From contig WGLU01000001.1 in the NCBI GenBank assembly GCA_016125375.1, positions 62,001-126,000 on the forward strand: DNA of 64,000 bases, in the 5' to 3' direction. The stretch is from Pseudomonadota bacterium (GTDB lineage: Bacteria > Pseudomonadota > Alphaproteobacteria > UBA1280 > RI-95). Positions 33,760 through 41,730 of this stretch are shown here, in pieces. How positions within the stretch are numbered: the stretch's first letter is position 1; each line of letters opens with the position of its first letter. Made by a program: the position numbers and the translations under genes. The notes under the pieces were generated by a model, which searched no databases, was not told where the DNA came from, and saw only the letters and a list, made by a program, of their open reading frames with translations.

Positions 33760-34214
33760 GCTGGCAGCTGATTATTTTTGATGTCAGCGGCACGCTGCTG
33801 GACGGGCTTGACGCAGGGGAGCTTTACCCCGGGGCGCTGGAGTTTGTACAGGCGGCGCACAGGAAAGGCATCGATCTGGCGTTGGCAAGCAATCTGGGGC
33901 GGGGCAGCTTGCAGAAATTTGTGCATAACTATGGCCTGACGCCATATGTACAGGTGGCTGTCAGTGCCGATGATGCGGCTTTTAAACCCGCGCCCGACAT
34001 GATAGAGTTGGTGCTGTCTTTAACTGGATACACAGCCGATGCTGCGTTGATGGTCGGCGACAGCGCCTCTGATATGCAGGCCGCCCGTGCCGCCCGAGTA
34101 ACAACATGTGCCGCGCTGTGGGGAGGGGAGGACCCGCGCTTAGCCGCCGTATCTCCCCGGTACAAAGTAAAAAATTTCAACGAACTCGCACACCTTGTGG
34201 GGGTCGACGGTTAA
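33756..34214 (+). CDS. HAD-superfamily protein with altered motif I
   Basis: A 152-residue protein that starts at GTG overlapping rluC. Motif I reads FDVSGTLLDG, not the usual DxDGT: the nucleophile Asp9 is kept but the acid/base Asp two residues on is Ser11. Motif II Ser (LASNLG), the Lys of AFKPAPDMIE and the metal-binding Asp of MVGDSASDMQ are present. Known HADs with a changed second position are often not simple phosphatases. A HAD gene after rluC and before the ATP12 gene is common in alphaproteobacteria. Confidence 0.85.
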   Translation: MSWQLIIFDVSGTLLDGLDAGELYPGALEFVQAAHRKGIDLALASNLGRGSLQKFVHNYGLTPYVQVAVSADDAAFKPAPDMIELVLSLTGYTADAALMVGDSASDMQAARAARVTTCAALWGGEDPRLAAVSPRYKVKNFNELAHLVGVDG

Positions 34215-34233
34215 CAAGAACCAGCTAGGAAAA

Positions 34234-36219
34234 ATGGCCGTGAAAGCAATCAAGATACTCGTCATTCTGTTTATTGTGCTCTTTCTGGGTGCCGGTGGCG
34301 CCCTGTACATCGTGCCCAACTATCTGGACTGGAATGCCTACAAACCTCAGGTAGAGGCTTTCCTGAAATCCGTTACCGGATACACAGTGCAGCTTAAGGG
34401 CGACATGAGCATCAAAACGATGCCTGAGGCAAGCATCAGCCTTGGCGGTGTCGTGGTTAAAGGATTCCAGGGTGATGAAAACCTGCTGGAGACCGGGCCG
34501 ATTGCCGCCCAACTGGACCTGAAGAACCTGCTGTTTATGCGTGTGGAGTTCAAGCGCCTGTCGGTTGAAAAACCAACGGTCATGCTGACGCGTGACGACG
34601 CGGGCGTTGCCAATTGGGAACCTAAAACCAAATCTACACGCCAGAGCGCCGCACCGACTGATCTGGGTCCTATCAAGGCACTGGGTGATGTTGTACTGAG
34701 CAACATCAACCTGACGTTTGCGGATGCCCAGAGCAAAGTGACCCACAAGCTGGAAAATGTGCAGCTCTCTGCCGATGGCCATAACCTGTCCAAAGTGACT
34801 TATAACCTGTCTGGTACGCTCAATACTGTGCCATTCAAGCTGAATGGCTGGGTGGGCCTGAGCCTCCTGCAGGATATTCCTCTGGAAATCAACGCCGCTG
34901 TCGATGACAGCAACACATTGGCTGCGCGTGGCTTTGTGATTGAGCCTTTTGGGCACGCCGGCCTCAACTTCAGCCAGTTCGACCTCGTTGCGCCAAAACC
35001 TTTCGAGCTCATGCAGCGTCTGGGGCTTATGGCAACAACGCCTGCGATCATCGTGCAGGGCGTTGATCTCAAAACCAAGCTGCAACTGGAAGCAAACAAG
35101 GTTGAGCTGAACCAAACCCAGTTGATGGTAAACAACACCAAAATCGTTGGCGATATGAGCTATGAAACCGGCGATAAAGTGAACTTTATCAAGGCAGCAC
35201 TTAAACTGAACGATTTTGACATGGCTAACTTTTTCCCTGCCCGGGAAGAGGAGAAGAAGTCCGACCGTATGGGGCCGCCATGGAATGACGATCTGATTGA
35301 TACCAGTTTCTTCCGTCGCAACAACATGCGCGTTGATCTGGAGGTCGGTAAGCTCAAAGGGCTGATGACACCGGTACTGGAAGATGTTCAGGTAAAACTG
35401 AATGTGGAGAATGGCGTGGCGCTGCTGGATACCGCGTCCTTCAAGGTTGGCAAAGGCGAGTTCCGTGGCAATGGACGTCTGGACGCCGGTTCGCCCGCCC
35501 GTTACCAGTTCCGTGGCAAATACAGCATGCTCCCGCTCGAGAAGTTTATTTCCGGCGGCAAGGCAGATTATCTGGAACTGCCGCTGTCCGGTGAGATGGA
35601 GTTCCTGTTCAGCGGTAATAACACGCAGGAGATTGTCGAGAGTCTCGGCGGTAAGGTATCTGCACAGGCGGATGCAGGTCTGGTCAAGGGTGTGAACCTT
35701 GCTGACCCGGCCATCGCGCTGACCAACTTCCTGACTGGCAAAAAAGTCCTGGATAAGCAGGAGAAAATCGCCAGTCTGAGCGCAAATCTTGATATCACAA
35801 ACGGTGTTATCCGTAATGATGACCTGTCCTTTGATGCGCTCAACATGACCTTTAAAGGCAAGGGCAAGATTGATCTGGTCAAGTGGACAATCGGCTACCG
35901 TCTGGACCCGATTACCAAAGGTGACTCTCTGGCGAACATCGTCTTGGGTGTGCGTGTGCAGGGGAGTCTGGACAGCCCGCTGGCTGTGCCGATTATGGAT
36001 AGCAAAACCACTGGTGCTGCAATCGGCACCGCACTGGGCGGTCCTGTCGGCGGTGGTGTAGGCGCTCTGATTGGTTCCATGCTTGATGGCAACAAAGAGC
36101 AGGAGAAAAACCAAAAGCCCGCACAAGGCCAAAGTGGCACAGTGAACTTGCCGTTTGACTTCTCTGACGTGAACAAGCTGGACGAGAACGTGCGCAAATT
36201 CCTCAGCCAAGGCAAATAA
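34234..36219 (+). CDS. asmA: AsmA-family envelope protein
   Basis: A 661-residue protein. The start MAVKAIKILVILF has AGGA 4 nt upstream and gives an N-terminal membrane anchor (residues 6-28). The AsmA N-terminal pattern follows (YLDWNAYKPQVEAFLKSVTGY, then GDMSIKTMPEASISLGGV). The C-terminal part near 450-600 carries the second AsmA-like domain and a glycine-rich segment (GAAIGTALGGPVGGGVG). The family bridges the envelope in phospholipid transport and outer-membrane assembly. Confidence 0.88.
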   Translation: MAVKAIKILVILFIVLFLGAGGALYIVPNYLDWNAYKPQVEAFLKSVTGYTVQLKGDMSIKTMPEASISLGGVVVKGFQGDENLLETGPIAAQLDLKNLLFMRVEFKRLSVEKPTVMLTRDDAGVANWEPKTKSTRQSAAPTDLGPIKALGDVVLSNINLTFADAQSKVTHKLENVQLSADGHNLSKVTYNLSGTLNTVPFKLNGWVGLSLLQDIPLEINAAVDDSNTLAARGFVIEPFGHAGLNFSQFDLVAPKPFELMQRLGLMATTPAIIVQGVDLKTKLQLEANKVELNQTQLMVNNTKIVGDMSYETGDKVNFIKAALKLNDFDMANFFPAREEEKKSDRMGPPWNDDLIDTSFFRRNNMRVDLEVGKLKGLMTPVLEDVQVKLNVENGVALLDTASFKVGKGEFRGNGRLDAGSPARYQFRGKYSMLPLEKFISGGKADYLELPLSGEMEFLFSGNNTQEIVESLGGKVSAQADAGLVKGVNLADPAIALTNFLTGKKVLDKQEKIASLSANLDITNGVIRNDDLSFDALNMTFKGKGKIDLVKWTIGYRLDPITKGDSLANIVLGVRVQGSLDSPLAVPIMDSKTTGAAIGTALGGPVGGGVGALIGSMLDGNKEQEKNQKPAQGQSGTVNLPFDFSDVNKLDENVRKFLSQGK

Positions 36220-36225
36220 AGCACG

Positions 36226-36894
36226 ATGCTGCACTTTGACGTTGCAGAGCTGCCAACCGGCGGCTGGGAGCTGAAAGGCACAAAAACGACCGCCCGTACC
36301 AAGGGCGGTCAACCTTTGGTGCTCCCCACAAAGCCATTGGCAGAGAAGATGGCCGGGCAATTGAGCGAACTTGGCGCCAAAAGCCCTTTGTTCCTACTGG
36401 CCAGCGCCACCATAGATACAGTCATGCCGGAACGGGCTGCACGTATTGCCGAACTTGGGTCGTTTCTGGACACAGACCTTGTTTTTTACCGTGCGCCGGA
36501 TCCGGCAGATCTGCGGGCGCGACAAGATGCTGCTTGGGATGCTGCCATAAACTGGGCCATAGGAAACGGCGCTGGCGGGCTAACGGTGACGGAAGGGTTG
36601 GTTCGTATCCATCAGCCCGAGCAGGCGCACAGCATGCTGGCACAGGTTCTGGGGCAAATGTCCGACTGGCAGTTGCTGGTGGCGCATCGGGCCGGGCATC
36701 AGGCTGGCAGTGTTATCCTTGGATGCATGTTTGCGCAGAAAATGCTGGATGCGCAAGGCCTCTTCGAGGCTGCAAATGTCGAGGAGCTGTACCAAACATG
36801 GCGATATGGTGCCGATGCGGAACTTGATAAAAAGCTGGCACACACACGAACCGTTCTAGACCAATTGCAGACTTTTAGAGACTTATTGGCTTAA
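36226..36894 (+). CDS. ATP12-family F1-ATPase assembly chaperone
   Basis: A 222-residue protein. [14 protein letters not shown] near 33-46, [15 protein letters not shown] near 83-97 and [13 protein letters not shown] near 99-111 are the ATP12 hallmarks. In mitochondria ATP12 binds the F1 alpha subunit before hexamer assembly, and alphaproteobacteria keep an orthologue. It follows asmA by 6 nt and closes this operon. Its presence is one of the better taxonomic clues in the window. Confidence 0.88.
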   Translation: MLHFDVAELPTGGWELKGTKTTARTKGGQPLVLPTKPLAEKMAGQLSELGAKSPLFLLASATIDTVMPERAARIAELGSFLDTDLVFYRAPDPADLRARQDAAWDAAINWAIGNGAGGLTVTEGLVRIHQPEQAHSMLAQVLGQMSDWQLLVAHRAGHQAGSVILGCMFAQKMLDAQGLFEAANVEELYQTWRYGADAELDKKLAHTRTVLDQLQTFRDLLA

Positions 36895-36898
36895 GCTC

Positions 36899-36927
36899 TT
36901 TACATCCGTAGCTGGATAGGCTACACA
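36899..36927 (+). promoter_or_regulatory. Promoter of tRNA-Pro
   Basis: TTTACA, a 17-bp spacer, TACACA, ending 11 nt before the first base of the tRNA. Confidence 0.5.
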
Positions 36928-36938
36928 CAAACGACCGT

Positions 36939-37015
<77 letters not shown>

Positions 37016-37017
37016 TT

Positions 37018-37047
37018 AAAAAGGACCGCCTTGTGGCGGTCCTTTTT
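37018..37047 (+). terminator. Intrinsic terminator of tRNA-Pro
   Basis: Stem AAAAAGGACCGCC / GGCGGTCCTTTTT with a TTGT loop. Confidence 0.9.
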
Positions 37048-37125
37048 AATGGTCGGGGAAACGGAAGAGCGGTTTTCCGAAGGAGGTTCGACAGCGCAGG
37101 CGCAGGCATCGTACAACGCTTTTGG

Positions 37126-37154
37126 TTGACAATGCAGATATTGTATACAAAACT
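37126..37154 (+). promoter_or_regulatory. Promoter of the 155-aa membrane protein gene
   Basis: TTGACA, a 17-bp spacer, AAAACT; CAAAAC with a 16-bp spacer is an alternative -10. The spacer contains the palindrome TTGTATACAA (37141-37150), possibly a regulator site. Confidence 0.45.
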
Positions 37155-37218
37155 GCTGCGAGTTTTTAGTGCCACCTGCCGAACTTTTCCCTGTTCCCCT
37201 TGCAAAAGAGGCAAAGTC

Positions 37219-37686
37219 ATGTTCTCACGTATCGCGTCTGTTTGGGGGAGTACGTCCCCTGTTGCCAAGATATGGCTGGGGCTGATTGTCCTTGTCGTAC
37301 TGAGCATCTACGGCGTGTTGGCCCTGACGTCGCCGAAAGGTATCGTCGTTTTCAGCCTGATCGCATCGATGCTGTGCCTTATCGGGAGCTGGATGGCCAC
37401 TCTCAAGCATCAGCAAAGTCGTCTGATGGACTGGACTGCGGATTTCCCCACATTCATTTGCGGGTTCGTCGCGTTCCTGATCATCATGCTGTCCGGTCTT
37501 CTCGGCGGCATCATTGGTCTGGCTGTTCTGGCCTCCTCGGCTTCGCTGGGTTTGCTGATGCTGCCGGCCATGCTGGCAACGACGGCTGTCTGCGCCGCGC
37601 TCGGCCTTGCGGCTGGCCTGAGCTTCTCCTATGGCCTGCTGCTGATCGACCGCGGTGTCCATAAACTGGCCTACCGTGGCCGATAA
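37219..37686 (+). CDS. Hypothetical polytopic membrane protein, 155 aa
   Basis: Not recognised. The start MFSRIASVWGSTSP has AGAGG 8 nt upstream and lies after the candidate promoter. Four hydrophobic segments are visible: KIWLGLIVLVVLSIYGVLAL, IVVFSLIASMLCLIGSWM, FICGFVAFLIIMLSGLL with IIGLAVLAS, and ATTAVCAALGLAAGLSF. A short charged loop LKHQQSRLMDWTADF lies in the middle. Solitary gene with its own terminator. Confidence 0.7.
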   Translation: MFSRIASVWGSTSPVAKIWLGLIVLVVLSIYGVLALTSPKGIVVFSLIASMLCLIGSWMATLKHQQSRLMDWTADFPTFICGFVAFLIIMLSGLLGGIIGLAVLASSASLGLLMLPAMLATTAVCAALGLAAGLSFSYGLLLIDRGVHKLAYRGR

Positions 37687-37695
37687 ACAAACGTC

Positions 37696-37729
37696 AGCCC
37701 CGCGGTTATCCGCGGGGCTTTTTGTTTTT
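37696..37729 (+). terminator. Intrinsic terminator
   Basis: Stem AGCCCCGCGG / CCGCGGGGCT with a TTAT loop and a T-rich tail. Confidence 0.85.
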
Positions 37730-37783
37730 GGCAGAAGCCGGATGTGATACTGTTAGAGCACATAAAACCAGATTCGGATAAAG

Positions 37784-38425
37784 ATGAAGACGCTTCTCCC
37801 TTTCTTGATGTTACCGTTGGTTGCAGCATGTGCGCTGGTGCAGGAAGATACGCCGCAAACAGAAGCCGCACCTCCCGTCCCCTTGATGTTCCAGTGCGGT
37901 CAGACAGCAGTAACAGCAACAGTGCTGCCTTACGGTCTGCTGAAGCTGGCTGTGGATGGTCAGGAGTTGGAGCTGTCGGCGGTAGCGTCCGATGGCGGCG
38001 CACGCTATGAGGTAGAGGCCGGTGGCCAGACAGTAAGCTTTTTCCAGCGCGAGGCAACGGCGCTACTAAGCGTCAATGGTAACAACTACCCCACCTGCCA
38101 GCTGGCAGGTAGCCAGCAGGTGGTAGAGCTGAACAGTTATCACGCCATCGGGCAGGAGCCGGGCTGGCATCTGTTCCTGGATGGCAAAACCATGACGTTT
38201 ATTGGTGGAAACGGAACGCAGAAGCTGGTGGTTGAACAACCGCCTGCGCAAATGACAGGCGATGGCTCAACCTATACGGCACAGGGTATGGTGCTGACAA
38301 TCTGGCATAACCCATGTCAGGATACGATGGACGAGCAGTTGTACCCGGATACCGTCAGCGTGGCGATTGATGGACAAACCTATGCCGGGTGCGGTGGTAC
38401 GGCAGTAGAAGGAAAGGTGCAATAG
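37784..38425 (+). CDS. Lipoprotein with MliC-like domain
   Basis: A 213-residue protein with a lipoprotein signal; the lipobox LPLVAAC puts the lipidated Cys at residue 16. An MliC-like lysozyme-inhibitor pattern follows (PLMFQCGQTAVTATV to NGNNYPTCQLAG, residues 33-107). A second part beginning GQEPGWHLFLDG near 127 matches COG3650-type domains often fused to MliC. It probably protects the envelope against host or phage C-type lysozyme. Domain calls are from memory of the family patterns. Confidence 0.75.
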   Translation: MKTLLPFLMLPLVAACALVQEDTPQTEAAPPVPLMFQCGQTAVTATVLPYGLLKLAVDGQELELSAVASDGGARYEVEAGGQTVSFFQREATALLSVNGNNYPTCQLAGSQQVVELNSYHAIGQEPGWHLFLDGKTMTFIGGNGTQKLVVEQPPAQMTGDGSTYTAQGMVLTIWHNPCQDTMDEQLYPDTVSVAIDGQTYAGCGGTAVEGKVQ

Positions 38426-38428
38426 GCG

Positions 38429-38776
38429 ATGATGGCGCTGCTCCCGGTCCTTAAGGTTGCCATTGCCGCCTGTGTGATCAGCATCACGTCGTGGCTTGCC
38501 GGTAAACGCCCTGAATTGGCAGGTTTTATTATTGCGTTACCCATTGCGTCGCTGCTGGCTTTGGCTTTCAGCCATCTGGAGCATCACAATACGCAGGCCA
38601 GTGTCACTTTTGCCAAGAGCATCCTGATCGGTGTACCCGTGTCATGGCTATTCTTCGCGCCGTTCTTTGTGGCTGAACGCTGGGGGTTGGGGTTCTGGGG
38701 CGCATACGCGCTGGGAATTGCCTTGCTGGTAAGCGGCTATTTTGTACATAAGTACGCCTTAGGGCTTATTTCATAG
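38429..38776 (+). CDS. DUF3147-like small membrane protein, 115 aa
   Basis: Four hydrophobic segments with the pattern KRPELAGFIIALPIASLLAL near 27-46, then VPVSWLFFAPFFVAE and GFWGAYALGIALLVSG, as in DUF3147 proteins. Function is unknown. It starts 3 nt after the lipoprotein stop, so the two are probably one transcript. It converges with the transporter gene. Confidence 0.6.
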   Translation: MMALLPVLKVAIAACVISITSWLAGKRPELAGFIIALPIASLLALAFSHLEHHNTQASVTFAKSILIGVPVSWLFFAPFFVAERWGLGFWGAYALGIALLVSGYFVHKYALGLIS

Positions 38777-38781
38777 CCAGT

Positions 38782-39669
38782 TCATGAAGCGCTGAGGATG
38801 ACCAGTGCGATAATCGCTAGTGTAAGTACTGTGCCTGCAAGCGGGCTTGCATCGTCTTTAATACCAATAGCCTTGTGGTAAAACAGCATGAGCACGGGCG
38901 TCAGCAGAAAAACTGCATTGGCATAGCCCGGATTTGGAGCAAGGCCGATGGCGAGCCAGCTGACATAGCAGCCTGAGCCACCCCAGAAGGCCATAATCAC
39001 CATTCCCTTGTGCATTTTGGGCGGGAAGAGGGGGTAGGGTGTTGCCTCGCGTGCATGGTGGCGGGCGGTGCGCAGCATGAGGGCGCCGGAGAATAGTGTC
39101 TGCGTAACCATAACCAGAAATGAGATGACGACAATACTGTCTGTCAGTGTGCCTTCATGAGAGATGGCAAGCTTGCCTGCAATCCCGGAGGCGGTTGCCA
39201 GCATCGACACGGGGACAATAATCCGCAGTGTGTCTGCCCCAATGCTATGACGTTGCATGGCCACCATGCACAAGGATGCGCAAAGCAGGCAGGCCGCAAT
39301 CGCCGCAACCTGCAATGGAGCCTGTTGCACCATGACCGGAAATCGCGTGTCAAAAGGCAGCCAGGCAAGGAATGTCATGAGCGTTGTGATGGGCACCTGC
39401 AACAATGCAACGCGACCATTAAAACGCGCCGACATGGTAAAAATCGCAATCGAGGCAACCGCGGAAGCGACACCGCTAAAAAGTGCGGCGACATAAAAGC
39501 CGTTTGCGTGGGGCCATGGTACATAGCAGGCCGGAATGGAAAAAAGACCGGAAAGGAGCAGGGTGCGCCAAAAGTTCAAGCGCACGCCATCCAATTGCAG
39601 ACGGCGGTTGCTCTCTGCCATCCCGGCAGACAGGAAGACCTGTAAAAGACTGAAGTAGACCCAGTTCAT
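38782..39669 (-). CDS. EamA/DMT-type transporter
   Basis: A 295-residue protein with about ten membrane spans in two repeats, the drug/metabolite transporter layout: MNWVYFSLLQVFLSAGMAE at the start, VALLQVPITTLMTFLAWLP at the end of the first half, and PNPGYANAVFLLTPVLMLF near 248-266. Substrate is unknown. It is a single-gene unit on the minus strand. Confidence 0.75.
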   Translation of the reverse strand: MNWVYFSLLQVFLSAGMAESNRRLQLDGVRLNFWRTLLLSGLFSIPACYVPWPHANGFYVAALFSGVASAVASIAIFTMSARFNGRVALLQVPITTLMTFLAWLPFDTRFPVMVQQAPLQVAAIAACLLCASLCMVAMQRHSIGADTLRIIVPVSMLATASGIAGKLAISHEGTLTDSIVVISFLVMVTQTLFSGALMLRTARHHAREATPYPLFPPKMHKGMVIMAFWGGSGCYVSWLAIGLAPNPGYANAVFLLTPVLMLFYHKAIGIKDDASPLAGTVLTLAIIALVILSAS

Positions 39670-39737
39670 GTGTGGCCCTTGTAAGCCGTTATGTTAGGCT
39701 ATTCTTATAGCGGAAACCTCCAAAAGGGAAGCGGCAG

Positions 39738-40031
39738 ATGTACGACAGGCTGGACCATGTGGCAATTCAGGTAGAGGACATTGCCAAAGCCGTGGCCTGG
39801 TACACGGAAAAGTTCCGCGTCAAGGTGACTTATCAGGATGCGACGTGGGCATTGTTGACCTTTGAAAATGCCTCTCTGGCGCTGGTTGTTGCCGACCAGC
39901 ATCCACCACATATTTCTGTCCTGCGAGAAGATGCGGCATCTTTTGGTCCTCTCAAGCCGCATAGGGATGGCACCGCGTCCATCTACCTCTCTGACCCCGA
40001 TGGCAATCAGGTCGAAGTCCTCAAGCGCTGA
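39738..40031 (+). CDS. VOC/glyoxalase-family protein, 97 aa
   Basis: A short vicinal-oxygen-chelate fold: LDHVAIQVEDIAKAVAWYTEKF at residues 5-26 gives the first His, and DGTASIYLSDPDGNQVEVLK near 77-96 the C-terminal metal-side Glu. One module only, so a homodimer is expected. Function could be glyoxalase-, epimerase- or resistance-like. AGGGAAG lies about 8 nt before the ATG. Confidence 0.85.
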   Translation: MYDRLDHVAIQVEDIAKAVAWYTEKFRVKVTYQDATWALLTFENASLALVVADQHPPHISVLREDAASFGPLKPHRDGTASIYLSDPDGNQVEVLKR

Positions 40032-40035
40032 GAAA

Positions 40036-40057
40036 AACTCGCGAGTTCATATTTTTT
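40036..40057 (+). terminator. Weak intrinsic terminator
   Basis: Palindrome AACTCGCGAGTT followed by a TTTTTT run, 5 nt after the VOC gene. Confidence 0.35.
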
Positions 40058-40071
40058 AGCCCTGTTTAGGG

Positions 40072-40100
40072 TTGACAATCCTGCCAACAAGTCCCAAAAC
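40072..40100 (+). promoter_or_regulatory. Promoter of the Ser/Cys-tailed protein gene
   Basis: TTGACA, a 17-bp spacer, CAAAAC. The leader to the ATG at 40191 would be about 85 nt. Confidence 0.45.
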
Positions 40101-40190
40101 GCACGTTTGTAATTGGAATATCCTTCGCACCTGCGAACCTCACTTTTCTCCCTCCTACTCTTTTTCCCCATGCACGAGAGGACTCTGCAG

Positions 40191-41051
40191 ATGGAAATCT
40201 TCTTCATCGCCGCTGGCATCCTGCTGGCGATCATCATCTTGGTGGCCGTCTTCGGCCGCAGCTCGACCGTCGTCGAGGAGGAGGTCGTGACGACCACCCG
40301 CACCACGACCAACGGCCGCACCACCACGACCGTCACCCGTTCGCGTCCGCGCGTCGGCGTCGCCGGTTATGACCCGATCTACTACGGCGGCTACTCCTAC
40401 TACCCGATGCCGGGCGGCTACTACGGCTACTACGATCCGCTGTCGGGTCTGCTGACCTACATGCTGATCAGCGACATGATGAGCCACATGGCCCATGACG
40501 CGGCGGCCTGTGCGGCCATCAGCGCCTACGAAACCGGCTATGTCGCCAGCCATGGCGCCCTGCCGGTCGAAGCTCCGGCGCCGGCCCCGATGGACCAGAG
40601 CGACTTCGACGCTGCCGTCGAGGCGCCGTCGGTCGCGATCGAGGACGCTTCCGCCGAGAACGCGGTCGAGGACGTGGTCGCCGACGCCGAGCCCGACATG
40701 GGTGACGCCGATGCCTCCGCCGACGAAGTGACCGACACCGCGCCGGATACCGGCGACGAGGGCGGCAACACCGACGACGTGGCCGACGCCGCGCCGGACA
40801 CCGGCGACGAAGGTGGCAACACCGACGACGTGGCCGATGCCGAGCCGGACTTCGGTGCCGACGAAGGTGGCAGCGATGACGTGGCCGACGTCGAGCCCGA
40901 TATGGGCGACGACAACCCGTCCAGCTGCTCCTCGGGCGGTGACGACGGCGGTTCGAGCTGCTCTTCGGGCGGCGATTCGGGCGGTTCGTCCTGCTCGTCC
41001 TGCTCGTCGTCGAGCTGCTCGTCGTCGTCCTGCGGCGGTTCGAGCGAGTAA
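40191..41051 (+). CDS. Membrane-anchored low-complexity protein with acidic repeats and Ser/Cys tail, 286 aa
   Basis: The start MEIFFIAAGILLAI has GAGAGG 9 nt upstream. Parts in order: a membrane span (2-22); a Thr/Arg-rich stretch (TTTRTTTNGRTTTTVTRSRPR); a Tyr/Gly-rich stretch (DPIYYGGYSYYPMPGGYYGY); a helical part with His and Cys; five 17-residue acidic units of the type VADxxPDxGDxxxxxDD (163-247); and a tail of Ser, Cys and Gly ending SSSSCGGSSE. Composition is more GC-rich than the neighbours. No family recognised; a surface or metal-binding role is only a guess. Confidence 0.75.
   Translation: MEIFFIAAGILLAIIILVAVFGRSSTVVEEEVVTTTRTTTNGRTTTTVTRSRPRVGVAGYDPIYYGGYSYYPMPGGYYGYYDPLSGLLTYMLISDMMSHMAHDAAACAAISAYETGYVASHGALPVEAPAPAPMDQSDFDAAVEAPSVAIEDASAENAVEDVVADAEPDMGDADASADEVTDTAPDTGDEGGNTDDVADAAPDTGDEGGNTDDVADAEPDFGADEGGSDDVADVEPDMGDDNPSSCSSGGDDGGSSCSSGGDSGGSSCSSCSSSSCSSSSCGGSSE
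40677..40931 (+). repeat. Five tandem 51-bp units inside the coding region
   Basis: Units start at 40677, 40728, 40779, 40830 and 40881, each 17 codons. The three middle ones are most alike, the outer two degenerate. Each begins GTSGCCGAC or close to it and encodes V(A/T)DxxPDxG. The exact period keeps the frame, so unit gain or loss would lengthen or shorten the acidic domain. Confidence 0.8.
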
Positions 41052-41059
41052 TCGACCAT

Positions 41060-41086
41060 AAGGAGCGCCCTTCGGGGCGCTCCTTT
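41060..41086 (+). terminator. Intrinsic terminator
   Basis: Stem AAGGAGCGCCC / GGGCGCTCCTT with a TTCG tetraloop. The next gene starts 52 nt later without a clear promoter, so some readthrough is likely. Confidence 0.8.
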
Positions 41087-41138
41087 CTCGCACCTACTTC
41101 CTGCATTTTTCTCAGGCAACCTCGTGAGGTATATCCCC

Positions 41139-41579
41139 ATGCTGGATACCATCAAGAACCTGCCCAACAAGACCAAGCTCATCATCGGCGGCGCCATCGC
41201 GGCGGTCCTGCTGGTGGCCGTGTTCGCCTTCAGCGGCGGCAAGAGCTACGAGGGCACCCCCTGCGCCGGCCTCGAACAGACCGTCTGCCAGCAGGTCGAC
41301 AGCATCAAGTTCAAGTCCGAAGAGGGCTGGCTGAAGTGGACCGTGAAGTGGGACAATGGTGAGGTGTTCACCATCAGCTCCCGCAACACCGAAGCCGGCC
41401 AGCGCTTCAAGGCGTCGATGGACACCTACGTCGCGACCATCAAGTCCGGCGGCAAGGTCTACTATCGCATCGCCCCGAAGAAGCTGTTCGGCGGCAACCT
41501 GACCGAGCTGAACTTCCAGTTCGCTCCGGCGTACTCGGCCAAGGCCGACAAGCACGTCGAGGGCTTCCTGCTCCGCTAA
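41139..41579 (+). CDS. Hypothetical membrane-anchored protein, 146 aa
   Basis: Not recognised. The start MLDTIKNLPNKTKLIIG has GAGG 9 nt upstream. One membrane span (LIIGGAIAAVLLVAVFAFSG, residues 14-33) is followed by an exported-looking domain with a Cys pair in TPCAGLEQTVCQQVDSIKF, a possible disulfide, then beta strands (WLKWTVKWDNGEVFTISS; VYYRIAPKKLFGGNLTELNF). Its codon use resembles that of the Ser/Cys-tailed protein before it. Confidence 0.65.
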   Translation: MLDTIKNLPNKTKLIIGGAIAAVLLVAVFAFSGGKSYEGTPCAGLEQTVCQQVDSIKFKSEEGWLKWTVKWDNGEVFTISSRNTEAGQRFKASMDTYVATIKSGGKVYYRIAPKKLFGGNLTELNFQFAPAYSAKADKHVEGFLLR

Positions 41580-41593
41580 GCGCAACGATCGAG

Positions 41594-41622
41594 AAAGGCC
41601 ACCCTCCGGGGTGGCCTTTTTT
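41594..41622 (+). terminator. Intrinsic terminator
   Basis: Stem AAAGGCCACCC / GGGTGGCCTTT with a TCCG loop and a T run. Confidence 0.85.
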
Positions 41623-41638
41623 CTATGCGTAAAAGGGG

Positions 41639-41667
41639 TGGACGCAAGGGACGGTGATGCCTATATG
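41639..41667 (+). promoter_or_regulatory. Promoter of the 161-aa gene
   Basis: TGGACG, a 17-bp spacer, TATATG, 64 nt before the ATG at 41731. Confidence 0.4.
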
Positions 41668-41730
41668 TGGGGTTAAGCATTCCATGCTCTTTCTTCCCGT
41701 TTCCTCACACCGGCAGTATCAGGAGTTCCT

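Noticed and set aside
34225-36360. 711-codon open frame antisense to asmA
   Set aside because: The sense strand has a ribosome site, a membrane anchor and AsmA motifs; the reverse frame has none and spans the asmA/ATP12 junction.
40677-40931. Repeats as a possible CRISPR array
   Set aside because: Units are contiguous, in frame and without unique spacers, so they are coding repeats.
40155-41106. Long reverse frames opposite the Ser/Cys-tailed protein
   Set aside because: They are Arg/Gly-rich mirror images of the 51-bp repeats and lack a ribosome site or promoter.
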